DNA of 64,000 bases from Liolophura sinensis. Its lineage: Eukaryota > Mollusca > Polyplacophora > Chitonida > Chitonidae. Positions 36,655 to 48,520 of this stretch are shown one piece after another. The translations under genes and the position numbers were made by a program. The notes under the pieces are model-generated. The model had not been told where the DNA came from, searched no databases, and was given only the letters and a program-made list of their open reading frames with translations. The DNA lies in NCBI RefSeq assembly GCF_032854445.1, contig NC_088298.1, positions 14,247,504-14,311,503 of the forward strand. The letters are read 5' to 3'. How positions within the stretch are numbered: position 1 is the first letter of the stretch; the number at the start of each line of letters is the position of its first letter.

Positions 36655-39600
36655 AAGTTCCCATTGTATGAATGCAGACAATTTGGAGATTGGGAAGAGT
36701 ATGAATTTGAGCACGTAACCTGTGTTAAAAGCATTTAGACGAAATGATGCTCATGGGCATATGTTTTCAATGTATAAGAAAAACTTCACAAAGAAACAAA
36801 ATCAATAAATATGTAATATAAAAAGAAAAATATGAAATTTTCTTTTCCCAGTTCGCCTATTCTTTCCCGAAGGCACATAACACATGATGCAGACAGTCTA
36901 TCTGCTGCATGCACACGTGGAAGGCGTACATGGATTTAATGGAGAACCTTTCCGGCCTTATGTAACTCGGGTCCAAGCTGTGTAGTGTACTGTCCGTTCC
37001 AGCTTTTACAATAACGATTTGTGGGCTAACTGGCAACGTATACTAGGCATGTATACTGTTAGTCCATTAGGTTCTTCCGTTTCTTTTCTGAATTAAGATT
37101 TTGTATACAGCCAGTTGAGCCACTGCTTCTGGCATCAATATGGACGGAACATTTAAGATATCTGGCATTCTGTTCCCCACTGCAATTGCTTATTAATGTA
37201 CTTACCTGATTGGTGTTTAACATGAATTCCCCCCTATATATGACCGTAATCAGGTTTTATACATTGACGCATGGAGGAATCCATTGCCAAAGTATCACAA
37301 ACAAAGTTATAAAATATATAGCATATGTACATTTCATTGGGAAATGATTTTAGGTGTTGTCTTGTAAACACGGGTCTTAAGCCGGATAATAGACTTGGAA
37401 TACCCTTGTTTGGTTAGAGTGTGGCAGAGGAATATATAGCAGTGAACACTGACTGGAATCCCATATTATGGTTTGCCCATATATATGTAGCGTTATCAGA
37501 CAGAGGCGCCGTTGCCTGTACATCTTATATTTCAGACTTCTTTATGGTACACATTTACATTTTCGTAATATCGTCCTGTTATTAGTAATTTTTTAGCTCT
37601 TTACAATATAAAAATTGCCTTGCCTTAAACATGGGGAACCTTTTCCATGTGAAGTGTAATTCGGGCCAAACCTGCGTACTTCATTGATTTTTCATCTCTA
37701 GGCGATTACTTCACTGACAAACTGATAGGCTATATACTATTCATGAGGTACATTCAAGAGAACAGTGGCCATCCTGGCAAAGTCCTGAGACCATTTGGCA
37801 TCAAAAGGTACCTCGGTTTATCAGCTTCAAATTGTGATATCCCCCCCACCCACCCAGAAGAAAACCCTTGCCTGATGTGATGCCTTGAATTGAGGCTGTA
37901 AGCGACTTAACTTCCGCAGTTTAGTTCAAAGAACAATGTCCCTTTCATTGTCTTTACTACCTTTTTGCATCCCGCATCAAGGCGTTAGTTTAGAGGACAA
38001 AGGGTCAAGAGGTGTGTTACGAAAGACAAGAGTTTGTAGCTGGCTATGGGCTTTTGATAATGCGAGACACTGCTCAGTCCGGTATACCCAGCAATTAGTA
38101 CCGTAATCAGGGATGTATCGCCATGTTGATTTCTCCTTAAGGCTTCTCAATCAGGGGATGCCTGCACACGCGGACAAATTAAACAGTGGCTGGGATTTTC
38201 GAGCCTAGAATTATAAGAGACATTAATTCCTCAATTTGTAACACTGGCCACAAATCAAGGAGCCGAGATCGCCGGGCCGTAATTATGCGTCTATTACAGG
38301 GCGATCGGGACGGATCGCGCGCCGAGGAATTAACGAAGGCTTCTAACTGCAACATTTATGAAAATCAGGCGGATTTTAAACCTGTCACTAATGCCCGTGA
38401 AAATCCTTAACACGCTGGTATAATTTCGTGCGACATCTGCGTCAGTACAAGTCCCCTCCCCCATTCTCTGTCTCCCAGAATCACCCAACAAACATAGCTC
38501 ATTCTTCCACCCCATGCTCTCCGGGGTTGTAATCTGCAACCGCCGCCATGACAGAGTGAATGTTCGGATGCATCGGCATGCGCTGTCACCGAACAAAAGA
38601 CGGACGTCGGGATAATAGTCCCCAAGTGACCCTGGGGAATGGTGACACATCGGACAGTGGCCAAAACGACACCTGCGTCCAGCCAAATGTGTGTCCTGTT
38701 CAACTGCAGCAATTTACATCTGCCAAGTCCAATTTTCCGATTCTTTTCTCATTCCGGCACATCGCAAACATCCCACGGGATGCCACTGGTACAAGGGCAG
38801 CGTGGAACCGATCACTCAAAACCCGAAATTCCTTTAGCGTGGTGAGAAAAAACGAAGGAAGACTTGATAATTTGTGCACCAAATCCGAGCGTTCATTCAG
38901 ACCATGTTTACTGAGTTAACCAGAATTCATTTATCATCAGCACGGACGCTGGTCAAACACTGGACGCGATGGTCAATCAATCAAGCCTTAGCACTGCAGC
39001 AGCAGAAGGAACCGACAATTCTAGGACTTTCATAATCTGCATAACATTTCGAAACATTTCAAAGGAATTTGGTCGCTTCCCAACGACAGGCAATATTTCA
39101 TGCGACATCCGGTACCGCCATGAGCGCGTCAGTCTAATGGCTTTTTCAGTTAATTGACTGTGCGCAAGTTTTTGTATAAATTAAGACGACTCCAAACGAA
39201 GCGTACAAAACATGAGACAAAACCCTGTTCTTTATCTGTCCAGCACATTCAATGATTAATTGATGTCCATTTACTTTCACCACTGGGTTATAGTATTTCA
39301 TTAAAGTCAAGCCTGGGTTATTCCTATGAATTAGGTACCCTCTTTTATCACAAACTCCCACATTCCCTCACCAGTAATTACTGGCCGGTGGATAATTTTT
39401 TTCCTGAATGAAATTCTTCGCATGCAGAAGTAGTCATACTGCATGATAGTTTGGGAATGTGTGTACTTATACTTTTCCGACAGAAGTTTCCATACACGTG
39501 CTGGGTTGTGAAACAGCCCATGCAATGGCCACTAGCCTTTTTGTTACTGGGAACGGGCTTGCTATTTTGTTGTTTGCGTCACAATGTATGGTAGAAATGT

Positions 39601-40235
39601 CTCCTCATGGTATAAACAGAACAGAAATATTAGCATACTATACATGCGTGTAGCAATAATAGGGATGGTTGCATCCGGCTCAAATAGATATCATCCACAA
39701 ATGTTGTGCGCAGAATCACGTGATTATGGTAAAATTATCCCACTTTTGGCACCCTTTTTCAAACTGAGTGGATATATCATGCAGTGACTGAAGTTATTCG
39801 TCTGCGGAGGATATGCCTGGTTTACACGTATATATATTGTCAAGTTGGCAACAAAATGTTCGTTTTCAGCAACGAAATGTTGATGTGAGCTGACGAAATG
39901 TTGAGTCTGTTTCTGACTGGCAAAACAATTAGGGTTTTTTTTTTTAAAAGGGGACCATAGCAGGCATATGTGTTGACTCCAAGCTGTGTAAAAAATCTGT
40001 GACTATAATGTACATAATATGCTATATTAATCCCAGGTAAAAACACAGCATTCACTTCTGTGCTTATAAGCTAGCTTTTTGCTCAAATGTACAATACAGA
40101 ACGGGTACAAGGGTAACTGTTTGGAGTGACTTCTTTTATGCGAATTTATTTGCTCATCACTTTGAGTGTCACGTTATATACAATATATTCCGGTCATATC
40201 TCTTACATAATATTTTTAGCGCTGCCACATAAGTA
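36655..40235. other. No gene seen; possible noncoding regulatory segment at 38160-38900
   Basis: The GC-richer segment around 38160-38900 has frames of about 100-119 codons on both strands at once, none with recognisable content. It has homeodomain-type TTAAT/TAATTA words and no repeats, so it is a candidate regulatory element only. Confidence 0.3.
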
Positions 40236-40239
40236 ACGG

Positions 40240-40565
40240 CGTACAGACACCAGGCATGAAACCCAGAACCGACCTGAGTGCCGGTATATCATGACACCAC
40301 GCCTGGAACCCAGTCGGTCTGAGTGCCGGTATATCATGACACCAAGCCTGAAACCCAGAGCCGACTTGAGTCCCAATATATCATGACATCTGACGTGAAA
40401 CCCAGAGCCGACATAAGTGCCGGTCTTATGCTGCTTGATAAATACGGGCCCAGGCCTGGAATCGACCTGAGTGCCGGTATGTCATGGCACCAGGCCTGGA
40501 ACCCAGAGTCGACCTGAGTGCCGGTATGTCATGGCACCAGGCCTGGAACCCAGAGTCAAGCCGAG
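40240..40565. repeat. About 47-bp minisatellite
   Basis: Six or seven imperfect units of 45-47 bp contain GACCTGAGTGCCGGTAT and CATGGCACCAGGCCTGGAA. The last two units are nearly identical; earlier ones are diverged. One unit is interrupted near 40425-40455. Confidence 0.85.
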
Positions 40566-41639
40566 TCGAAGCATGTCATACCTGGAATTCAACATCTGTC
40601 ACGGTCCAGTTCGAGCATTTCCCCTCATAACTATCTGGGTGGACACAAAAATTGCTTCGCCAATAGTACAGTTACCGTGTTTGTACATGGAGTACGTGCA
40701 TTATTCCAACTGAGCTGGGAAATGGAAATTACTTGATAAACTTTCGGACATGAAGCCGAAACAGATTTGAATTATACTAATTATACTTGAATTAAACTTT
40801 CAGGCACCATGGCGGAACAGAACCAGCTATTAGTTACCTGACAGACATTCCGACATGATGTCAGTTCTCACTAGGTTTTAAAAACAGAGCCATAATGTTT
40901 ATTGCGCTTATACGTACATATACATGGCTGTAGGGATTGCTGAATGGATTCTAGCGATTGAACCCACTACAGGCCGATATCTGTAGTCAGCACAATCTAG
41001 TGCGCGGACTTCACTGAGAGCATGCAGCCACCGGGAACCCATCAGCAGTACAGACGGTTTGGCCTGATTAATGACCTGTGTCGTCTTGTAGAGCGTTAAC
41101 ATTAGGACATGGAGAAGTAGGGGTTGTGACCATGTCATTGTGTGAATGGCGCACATGAATGTCAGCATGATATATATCCCCTTACCGCATTTGTCCCATC
41201 AATTCGTCCAGGAACGGGGAAATGAAGTAAAAATGGAGTCACTTAATTCAGGAAATGAAAACTTAAGCATCCGTGACTTCTGTAACCACATTCATTACGC
41301 TACATTAGAGGGCCACAATTAAGCACCAATGACGCTGTATTTCATTCATTTATTTATTTATTGTTGTTTATCGCCAAACTCTTCGATTCCTGGAGTTTTA
41401 AGAGTGCATGAAGGTATCCGACCGCTGACGACTTAACGGCCTATATGTATAACATATATGTTTACTGGGGGTGTTTTGTGCTGTACGTTTTTGTGTTAAA
41501 TTTTATATCACCGTATGGCTACAGTACTGTTAACCCAGTCAATCATTCACTGAAAACTTTATGTTAAATGCTGTTTTTGTTTGAAATTATTTGCCCGTTT
41601 TTCTTATGTCAATTAACTGCAAGCAATTAGCACGTTTTC

Positions 41640-41663
41640 AAAAAAAAAAAAAAAAAAAAAAAA
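41640..41663. repeat. A homopolymer
   Basis: A run of 24 A residues. No retrotransposed body was recognised next to it. Confidence 0.9.
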
Positions 41664-41924
41664 CAACAAAGAAACATCCGCCTCATATTTTCTCAGAATG
41701 TTAGTTCCAGTGAAGATAAACTAGTGCCATTAGTTTACTCCGGTAAGTTGTACTGACGATATTTTCCATGTGCGTAATATGTCATGGGTGACAGAGATGT
41801 AATGTGAACTTCATGTAAGGCAGCATGGTGGCTCACTGCCACCACACTTCCGAGGACAATAGAAGCACGGGAACTTTGAAAAATCCCTCTTCCAGTATGG
41901 TACTGAATCCATATCTCATGTGAC

Positions 41925-42985
41925 TGAATAGCAAGAACTATAAAGCCATGACCTGCTGAATGGTAAACACTATAAAGCCACGACCTGCTGAATGGTAAGT
42001 ACTATAAAGCCACGACCTGCTGAATGGTAAGTACTATAAAGCCACGACCAGTTAAATGGTAAGTACTATAAAGCCACGACCTGCTGAATGGTAAACACTA
42101 TAAAGCCACGACCTGCTGAATGGTAAGTACTATAAAGCCACGACCTGCTGAATGGTAAGTACTATAAAGCCACGACCCGCTGAATGGTAAGCACTATGAA
42201 GTCACGATCTGCTGAATGGTAAGTACCATAAAGCCACGGCCTGCTGAATGGTAAGCACTATGAAGTCACGATCTGCTGAATGGTAAACACTATAAAGCCA
42301 CGACCTGCTGAATGGTAAGCACTATGAAGTCACGATCTGCTGAATGGTAAGTACTATAAAGCCACGACCTGCTGAATGGTAAGCACTATGAAGTCACGAC
42401 CTGCTGAATGGTAAGTACTATAAAGCCACGACCTGCTGAATGGTAAGCACTATGAAGTCACGATCTGCTGAATGGTAAACACTATAAAGCCACGACCTGC
42501 TGAATGGTAAGTACTATAAAGCCACGACCCGCTGAATGGTAAGCACTATGAAGTCACGATCTGCTGAATGGTAAACACTATAAAGCCACGACCTGCTGAA
42601 TGGTAAGCACTATGAAGTCACGATCTGCTGAATGGTAAGTACTATAAAGCCACGACCTGCTGAATGGTAAGCACTATGAAGTCACGATCTGCTGAATGGT
42701 AAACACTATAAAGCCACGACCTGCTGAATGGTAAGTACTATGAAGTCACGATCTGCTGAATGGTAAGTACTATAAAGCCACGACCTGCTGAATGGTAAGC
42801 ACTATGAAGTCACGATCTGCTGAATGGTAAGTACTATAAAGCCACGACCTGCTGAATGGTAAGTGCTATAAAGCCACGACCCGCTGAATGGTAAGCACTA
42901 TGAAGTCACGATCTGCTGAATGGTAAGTACTATAAAGCCACGACCTGCTGAATGGTAAGCGCTATAAAGTCACGACCTGCTCTTT
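41925..42985. repeat. 32-bp minisatellite, about 33 units
   Basis: The unit is 32 bp with core CTGCTGAATGGTAAG. At least three variants alternate: GTAAGTACTATAAAGCC, GTAAGCACTATGAAGTC and GTAAACACTATAAAGCC. Runs of variants recur in the same order, which indicates block duplication. The start is decayed (about 41905-41950). Confidence 0.94.
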
Positions 42986-42989
42986 CTTC

Positions 42990-44440
42990 CACTTAAGATC
43001 AAAAGCGTTAACCCTTTATCCACCATAGTGCTGTTTTTGTCACATATAACATGCACACGATTTGATGATCCGACAGTTAGGTCATGAACACAGCATTTTA
43101 TACCGTTCACTGAGGAATTAACCCACAGGCACAATGAAAATAAAGAAATAACAACATTTATTTCAAGCAAAATGATTTTACACGACATGATGATTTTTAT
43201 AGCAGCCCCAAGCAGAACAACATCATTAGGTAACAAAGTCATCGGCATGTAGTGCATGCTTGGAGAAAAACGGGACCTTCACGTGCAGTAACATGGCCTA
43301 CAGCGCACAAGAAATTAAAATGACTTGGCTGCAGTCTTTATCAAACATGCTCTTTACTCACGATACTTGTCTCCTATCAATGACTGACTCTTAAAACACA
43401 GCCGTTTTTTCTCACACAATGTCAACATGACCCCTTTTCTCTAATACACCACTGGTATATCCCATCATGGATCCGTCTAACCGCATTAGTATATCCCATC
43501 ATGCATTGGTATATTCCGTTCAAATATTCCATCACGTACAGCCCATGACTAGCCATGAGTAAGATTTAGTGCTGGAGGGTTTCATATTAAATTTCTCCAA
43601 TATTTGCATTCTCCAATATTTGAATAGGATACTGTGTACTACAATTAAAATACGCATGTGTCAGGTTTTAGTGAGCAAGGAAAGACAACACAATGAAAAT
43701 AACTGTTACATTGTAGCTAAGTTAAAAAGACAAAATATATTTCACTACAAAGTACAACATATACTTTGATTTATTAATACAATCAATGAACATTTTAACA
43801 TTAAACTGAAGTACCTGAAACATGAAAGGTTAATGTGTCATGTTCTATTCAAGGTGAAAAAATATACAGCAATTGATAGCTAAATTAACAACATTAGTGA
43901 AACAAAACAAAACAAAACAAAAAAGAGGTTCTATACAAATGTTTCATAGCCCTTTTTTGTACTTCAATACACACCTCAAAAATCTTTCTTCATTTACTTG
44001 ATAATACCCAATTTACTGTAAAGGGAAACGCAATAATGCACTAGTGTATCATTATTAATAGTGTGTACTATGATACACAAAAGGCCACAAAGTTCATTAT
44101 TACTTATACATAGTAATGGACATCAGGCAACAATGCTCACAATTAATTATACACAGTTATGGTCACTAGTCCACATACCCAGTCGTTACTTATACACAGT
44201 TACGGGCACTAGTCCACATATCTGGTCATTAATTATCAATTATATACTACACTGGATAATGCAGCTTGACATACAATACTCATAAGACTATATAGTGATG
44301 TTTCATCACTAAAGGTATACACAACCATAAATTATTATTATATGAACAAAAACACATTAACATTTCATCATTAAAGTAAAGCAATCTTGCATGAGTGTTC
44401 TGCCCACCCTCACCTCAATGAAGCTTATACGAGAGCAAAC
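42990..44440. other. No gene seen
   Basis: AT-rich DNA with short imperfect duplications: GGTATATCCCATCATG-like words near 43455-43510 and TATACACAGTTA-like words near 44110-44230. Confidence 0.5.
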
Positions 44441-44456
44441 ATTGTGTTCTGCTCAA

Positions 44457-44725
44457 TTTATTTATTTATTTATTTGATTGGTGTTTTATGCCGTACTCAA
44501 GAATATTTCACTTATACGACGGCGGCCAGCATTATGGTGGGTGGAAACCGGGCACAGCCCGGGGGAAACCCACGACCATCCACAGGTTGCTGCAGACCTT
44601 CCCACGTACGGCCGGAGAGGAAGCCAGCATGAGCTGGACTTGAACTCACGGCGACCGCATTGGTGAGAGGCTCCTGGGTCATTACGCTGCGCTAGCGTGC
44701 TAATCGACTGAGCCACGGAGGCCCC
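44457..44725 (-). mobile_element. tRNA-derived SINE, full length, with 13-bp target-site duplication
   Basis: This is the same element as at 2776 and 31853, with a TTTATTTATTTA-type tail at its 3' end (low coordinates). GTGTTCTGCTCAA flanks it perfectly (44444-44456 and 44726-44738). It is probably the youngest insertion in the window. Confidence 0.95.
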
Positions 44726-45309
44726 GTGTTCTGCTCAACCATTCATGTCTACAACACAACTCATGAATGTAATCATCATTAACAATGTATCTGACAGGTG
44801 TACCTCTATGCATGCAATATGCTGTGTACCATGTTAGGGCTGCTTCAGTATATACAGTTTTGAACTTTGCTTTGGACATTCTTTATCCTACTATTTTTGT
44901 ATTAAGCATGTGTACTGTATAATATACTATGTCATTGAGAGTCTCAAGAAGAACCTGCTGATTTTTTGTGTTTTTACCCTCTGGGGAAATGTACTAAAAT
45001 TTATTATTATTAATTATAAGAAGGCTATCAACAACACCTGCAGAGCACTTTCAACATTTCATGCTTAAATGTGACCACCCCCAAAAAACATCTCCGCCAT
45101 GTGTACATTTACCCACAATGTACATTTGCTATGTACATTTGATTCATCAGACACCACCAGTAACGTTTTGTCATGCCAACAAAATATACCATCAACATGC
45201 CAGAATCAACAATGCAGAGGACAGTAACATTATCACTTTCACCTGTACACATGTTGAAATTCTAAAATAAGTCGGGGTTCTCTGTCGCTAACATTCTGAA
45301 AAAATATGT

Positions 45310-45540
45310 CAATTAGTTAGCGCACTGGCACAGAGTAATGATCCTGGATCCTCTCACCAATGTGGTCGCTGTGAGTTCAAGTCCAGTTCATGCTGGCTTC
45401 CTCTCCGACCGTACACGGATGATTGTGGGTTTCCATCAGGCTCTGCCCGGTTTACTCTCACCATAATACTGGCTGCCGTATTTTTATAAGTAAAATATCC
45501 TTGAGTACGGCGTACAACACCAATCAAATAAATAAATAAA
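45310..45540 (+). mobile_element. SINE relic, nearly full length
   Basis: Runs from AGTTAGCGCACTGGCAC through GTGAGTTCAAGTCCAG to CACCAATCAAATAAATAAAT. The first part of the head (A box) is lost, and the body has several small gaps. Confidence 0.8.
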
Positions 45541-46794
45541 AAAATAAGTCGTAAACTAAACAAAGACATAACTTTCTTTCGTTGTCAGAGTGGTAAACAG
45601 AGTGCATGCATGCTGAAAGCTTTACTCCAGCAATAAGACTATAAGACACGCGAAGCAAACAATTCCTGCATATCATATAATGTAAATGTATTGAAGTTTA
45701 GGTTGTTATCTTAAATTTCCACGTCAATGGAAGTATCACTTTTAATCAACCCTGTACCTGTCCGAAATATCAATTATTATAGATATCAATGAATTAAAGA
45801 TAGAAATGTCATGCATTAAAATCACACCAATAAGCTTAATACTGTAAGTTAGGTAATACTACTCTTACTAGCAGCATAGGACAACATACATGTTTTTCCA
45901 CTTATGAAGCACATAAAAATATAAAACTGCATAAAAATTCAGCCATATCAAACTCAATTTTCATAATTTAAGTGATACTTAAAAAATGTAGAAGAGCAAT
46001 AAAACATAAAATTTTAATTCAAAACTTGAAAATACTGAAACAGGTTCCTTCCACCAATATCAAAATATCACACACTTCCCAGTAAGCTTAAATCTATATC
46101 ATTTTAATTTGATTAAATTAACACTCAATTTACTCAAAGCATGATGAAGATCGTTGGATAAACTGCAATGTTGAAGACTACAGGCAATCATTCAATAAAT
46201 TAATTACAACAAGATCACAGACAAGCGATAATAAAAGTGTGAAGATTTAATTAATGATTGAAGCCATGTTTCTCTGATAAATAAAGTGCTCAGTTTTAGT
46301 TTTAAAACAGTTTTATGACCTTCATTGCAAAGGTCAAATCTCCTAACAGTTAATACATGTACAGTATCTTTCACATTATATCTACCTGTATATCTACTTT
46401 TAATAAGTCTGTTCAAACTTCTAACCCAGCAGTCATTTGACAAGTACATTATAATATTATGAACTTACAACATAGTTTTATTTTGCCCTTTCCAACACTG
46501 TACACTCATGGATAGAAAATATGGATTTCAATAATACTGTAACGTTTTTTACCCAGTCCATGATTCCTTCTGTGAGTTGTGATTTGGGCTGCTGAAAGTT
46601 TTACCTGTATACCCTTTAACACAATCTCAATCAAATTCGATGTGTTCCTTCTATGTCGGCATAAGTTAAAGTTTGTCACATTTACACTGGCTATGCTGAA
46701 ATGTTTAAAATCGAAATTGTATCGACTGAATCTATATATTTACGAGTTTAATTTGGATTACAGTAATTCTTCGCCCTTTTTGCATAATTGCAAG

Positions 46795-46990
46795 CTGTTT
46801 ATTCAAGCTTACTCTGAAGGTAATATTGGGTGCAGACTGATAAAATTACACTTTTTGTGAAGCTCTGAAATTGGCTAATCCAACCAATGTAGCTTTGTTC
46901 CTAAAATCAAATGAAATTTCACTGATAATTGCTCTTTCATATGCGAAAAGGTCGAGGAAATAGGGTACAACTTTCGGCTAAAGCTCAAAT
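46795..46990 (+). repeat. Dispersed repeat, copy 1
   Basis: It shares, in order, AGACTGATAAAATTACAC, TTTTTGTGAAGC, CTGAAATTGGC, AAAATCAAATG and AGGGTAC with the copy at 57050. Strand is relative. The family was not recognised. Confidence 0.65.
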
Positions 46991-47789
46991 ACCTTTGTGA
47001 AACACGTCCCTGGTAATTTTAGTGTCTGCCGATATAATCAAGTACTTCCTTCAGCTCTAGACTGTGACAGCTAAACAGGTGTTCTGCTTTGTTACCCTGG
47101 CCTCATTTCTTTGCTGAAGTTGTATTTCTGTTTTTAACTTCCATATATATAATACTGTTAATGATTAATGCAACATGTAGAGTTCATAAACAGTTTGTAA
47201 ATTTATCACAGATGCATTAAAGTCAGCATTTTCAAATCAGCAAGTTCATCATTACACAGCATCAGGCACTTGGACAATCATAATAAAAAAATATTTAATA
47301 TTTAATAAATCCCATATGGAAACAAGCACAAATTTCAATAGTTGTAACATCCACAAAAAAATGGATGTCACTGAGTGGATGGTCCATGTTAACAAATAGG
47401 ATATCAAAAAACTGGTTGATCAACCAGAAGATCTGAGCAATTTTCAGAGTTACGCGTCACAAGCAAAAAGCAAACCAATTTATGAATTTATCTGACAACA
47501 CATATGCATATGTATTATAACTCATGTGATCAGGTTTATGGATGAAGAAAACTGGGAGTAAACCAAAAGGAAAAAAAATACACATGTTTTTACATAAACA
47601 GTATAAAAGGCATTAGTGGTAAAAGGTTTTAAAGACAAAATTTATCAGATTTCTGACTGAAGACAACTAGTGAACAACAACATGTGTAATATGGTTAAAC
47701 AACTGCCATATCATATCAGATGGTAAAAGGTGTTTGAGCACAACACGTAATTGTATTAAATAAAAAAACAAGTTAGTGTACAAATGAAA

Positions 47790-47826
47790 TACATGTAAAC
47801 ATATCCCCTCTACGAGAAAATTTAAT
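47790..47826 (-). terminator. Possible polyadenylation signal of the coiled-coil gene
   Basis: ATTAAA on the sense strand (plus-strand TTTAAT, 47821-47826) lies about 445 nt after the stop, with T/G-rich sequence downstream. It is a common variant hexamer and a weak prediction. No AATAAA was seen on the sense strand closer than about 46.8 kb. Confidence 0.25.
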
Positions 47827-48270
47827 GAAAATGACAAAACTCAAAAAATAAATGACAGATACAATTAGAATATGCGCCTTATGAATAACTAAAACACTGG
47901 CACAGGTTGAGCAAAAGTCTGAGCAGTGTTGCATATGGTGAAACTTGATCAGAATGCAGTTCTTCACAACTTTAGACATAAAATGGTCGAGATTTAGTTC
48001 ATTGTAAAGTGATAAATGAATTGTTCAAAAGAATAAGGCAATGGAAAAATCATAACAAGAAAAAAATGAAGTAAAAAAAAACAACAACAACCATGCTACA
48101 CATTTCGAAACATTGCCAATCATCCAGCAATTTGCAGACTCTAACACTGTCTCTTAACATTTCGAAACATTAAAAACATTTCAAAAGATTTTGAATGTCA
48201 AAATCATGAAAATGATTGAAAAACATAGCCTTGCAAATCAAGTCATAACACAAGTAACACATAAAATAGG

Positions 48271-48520
48271 TCAAAACTTAGCTTGAAGTTTCTGCAAGTC
48301 AAATTCTGGGATGTCCAGGCCTAACCACTGCAGGAGTTCGAAATACGAGTAGACAAAAGCTCGCGTAATATCCTGTGTGTGACCTAGACCTTTGGCCTCT
48401 AGCATTAGCTCCCGGTTGAACTTTAACCTTGCCTCCAGTTCCGCTTGTTTCCGAGCCATTTCCTCGGCCAACTTCCGTGCTTCTTCCAGGGCACGCGCAG
48501 CTTCTTCCTCACGCCGAATT
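48271..48520 (-). CDS. Coiled-coil gene, terminal coding exon
   Basis: This exon has 250 nt; its first base completes an Arg codon and it ends at TGA (48271-48273). The acceptor is TTATTTCAG. It finishes the charged helix (REEEAARALEEARKLAEE...), then changes to a compact tail with aromatics and leucines (FVYSYFELLQWLG) and an acidic end. This tail is the most family-specific part of the protein and the best query for identifying the gene. Confidence 0.9.

Larger units (their letters stand above)
45545..48270. other. Downstream flank of the coiled-coil gene
   Basis: AT-rich DNA with many A runs on the plus strand. The first few hundred bases below 48271 are probably the 3'UTR. One dispersed repeat copy lies at 46795-46990. 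No other gene seen. Confidence 0.45.

Noticed and set aside
38330-38919. Frames of 118-119 codons on both strands
   Set aside because: Overlapping frames on opposite strands, no recognisable motifs, and no splice or start support.
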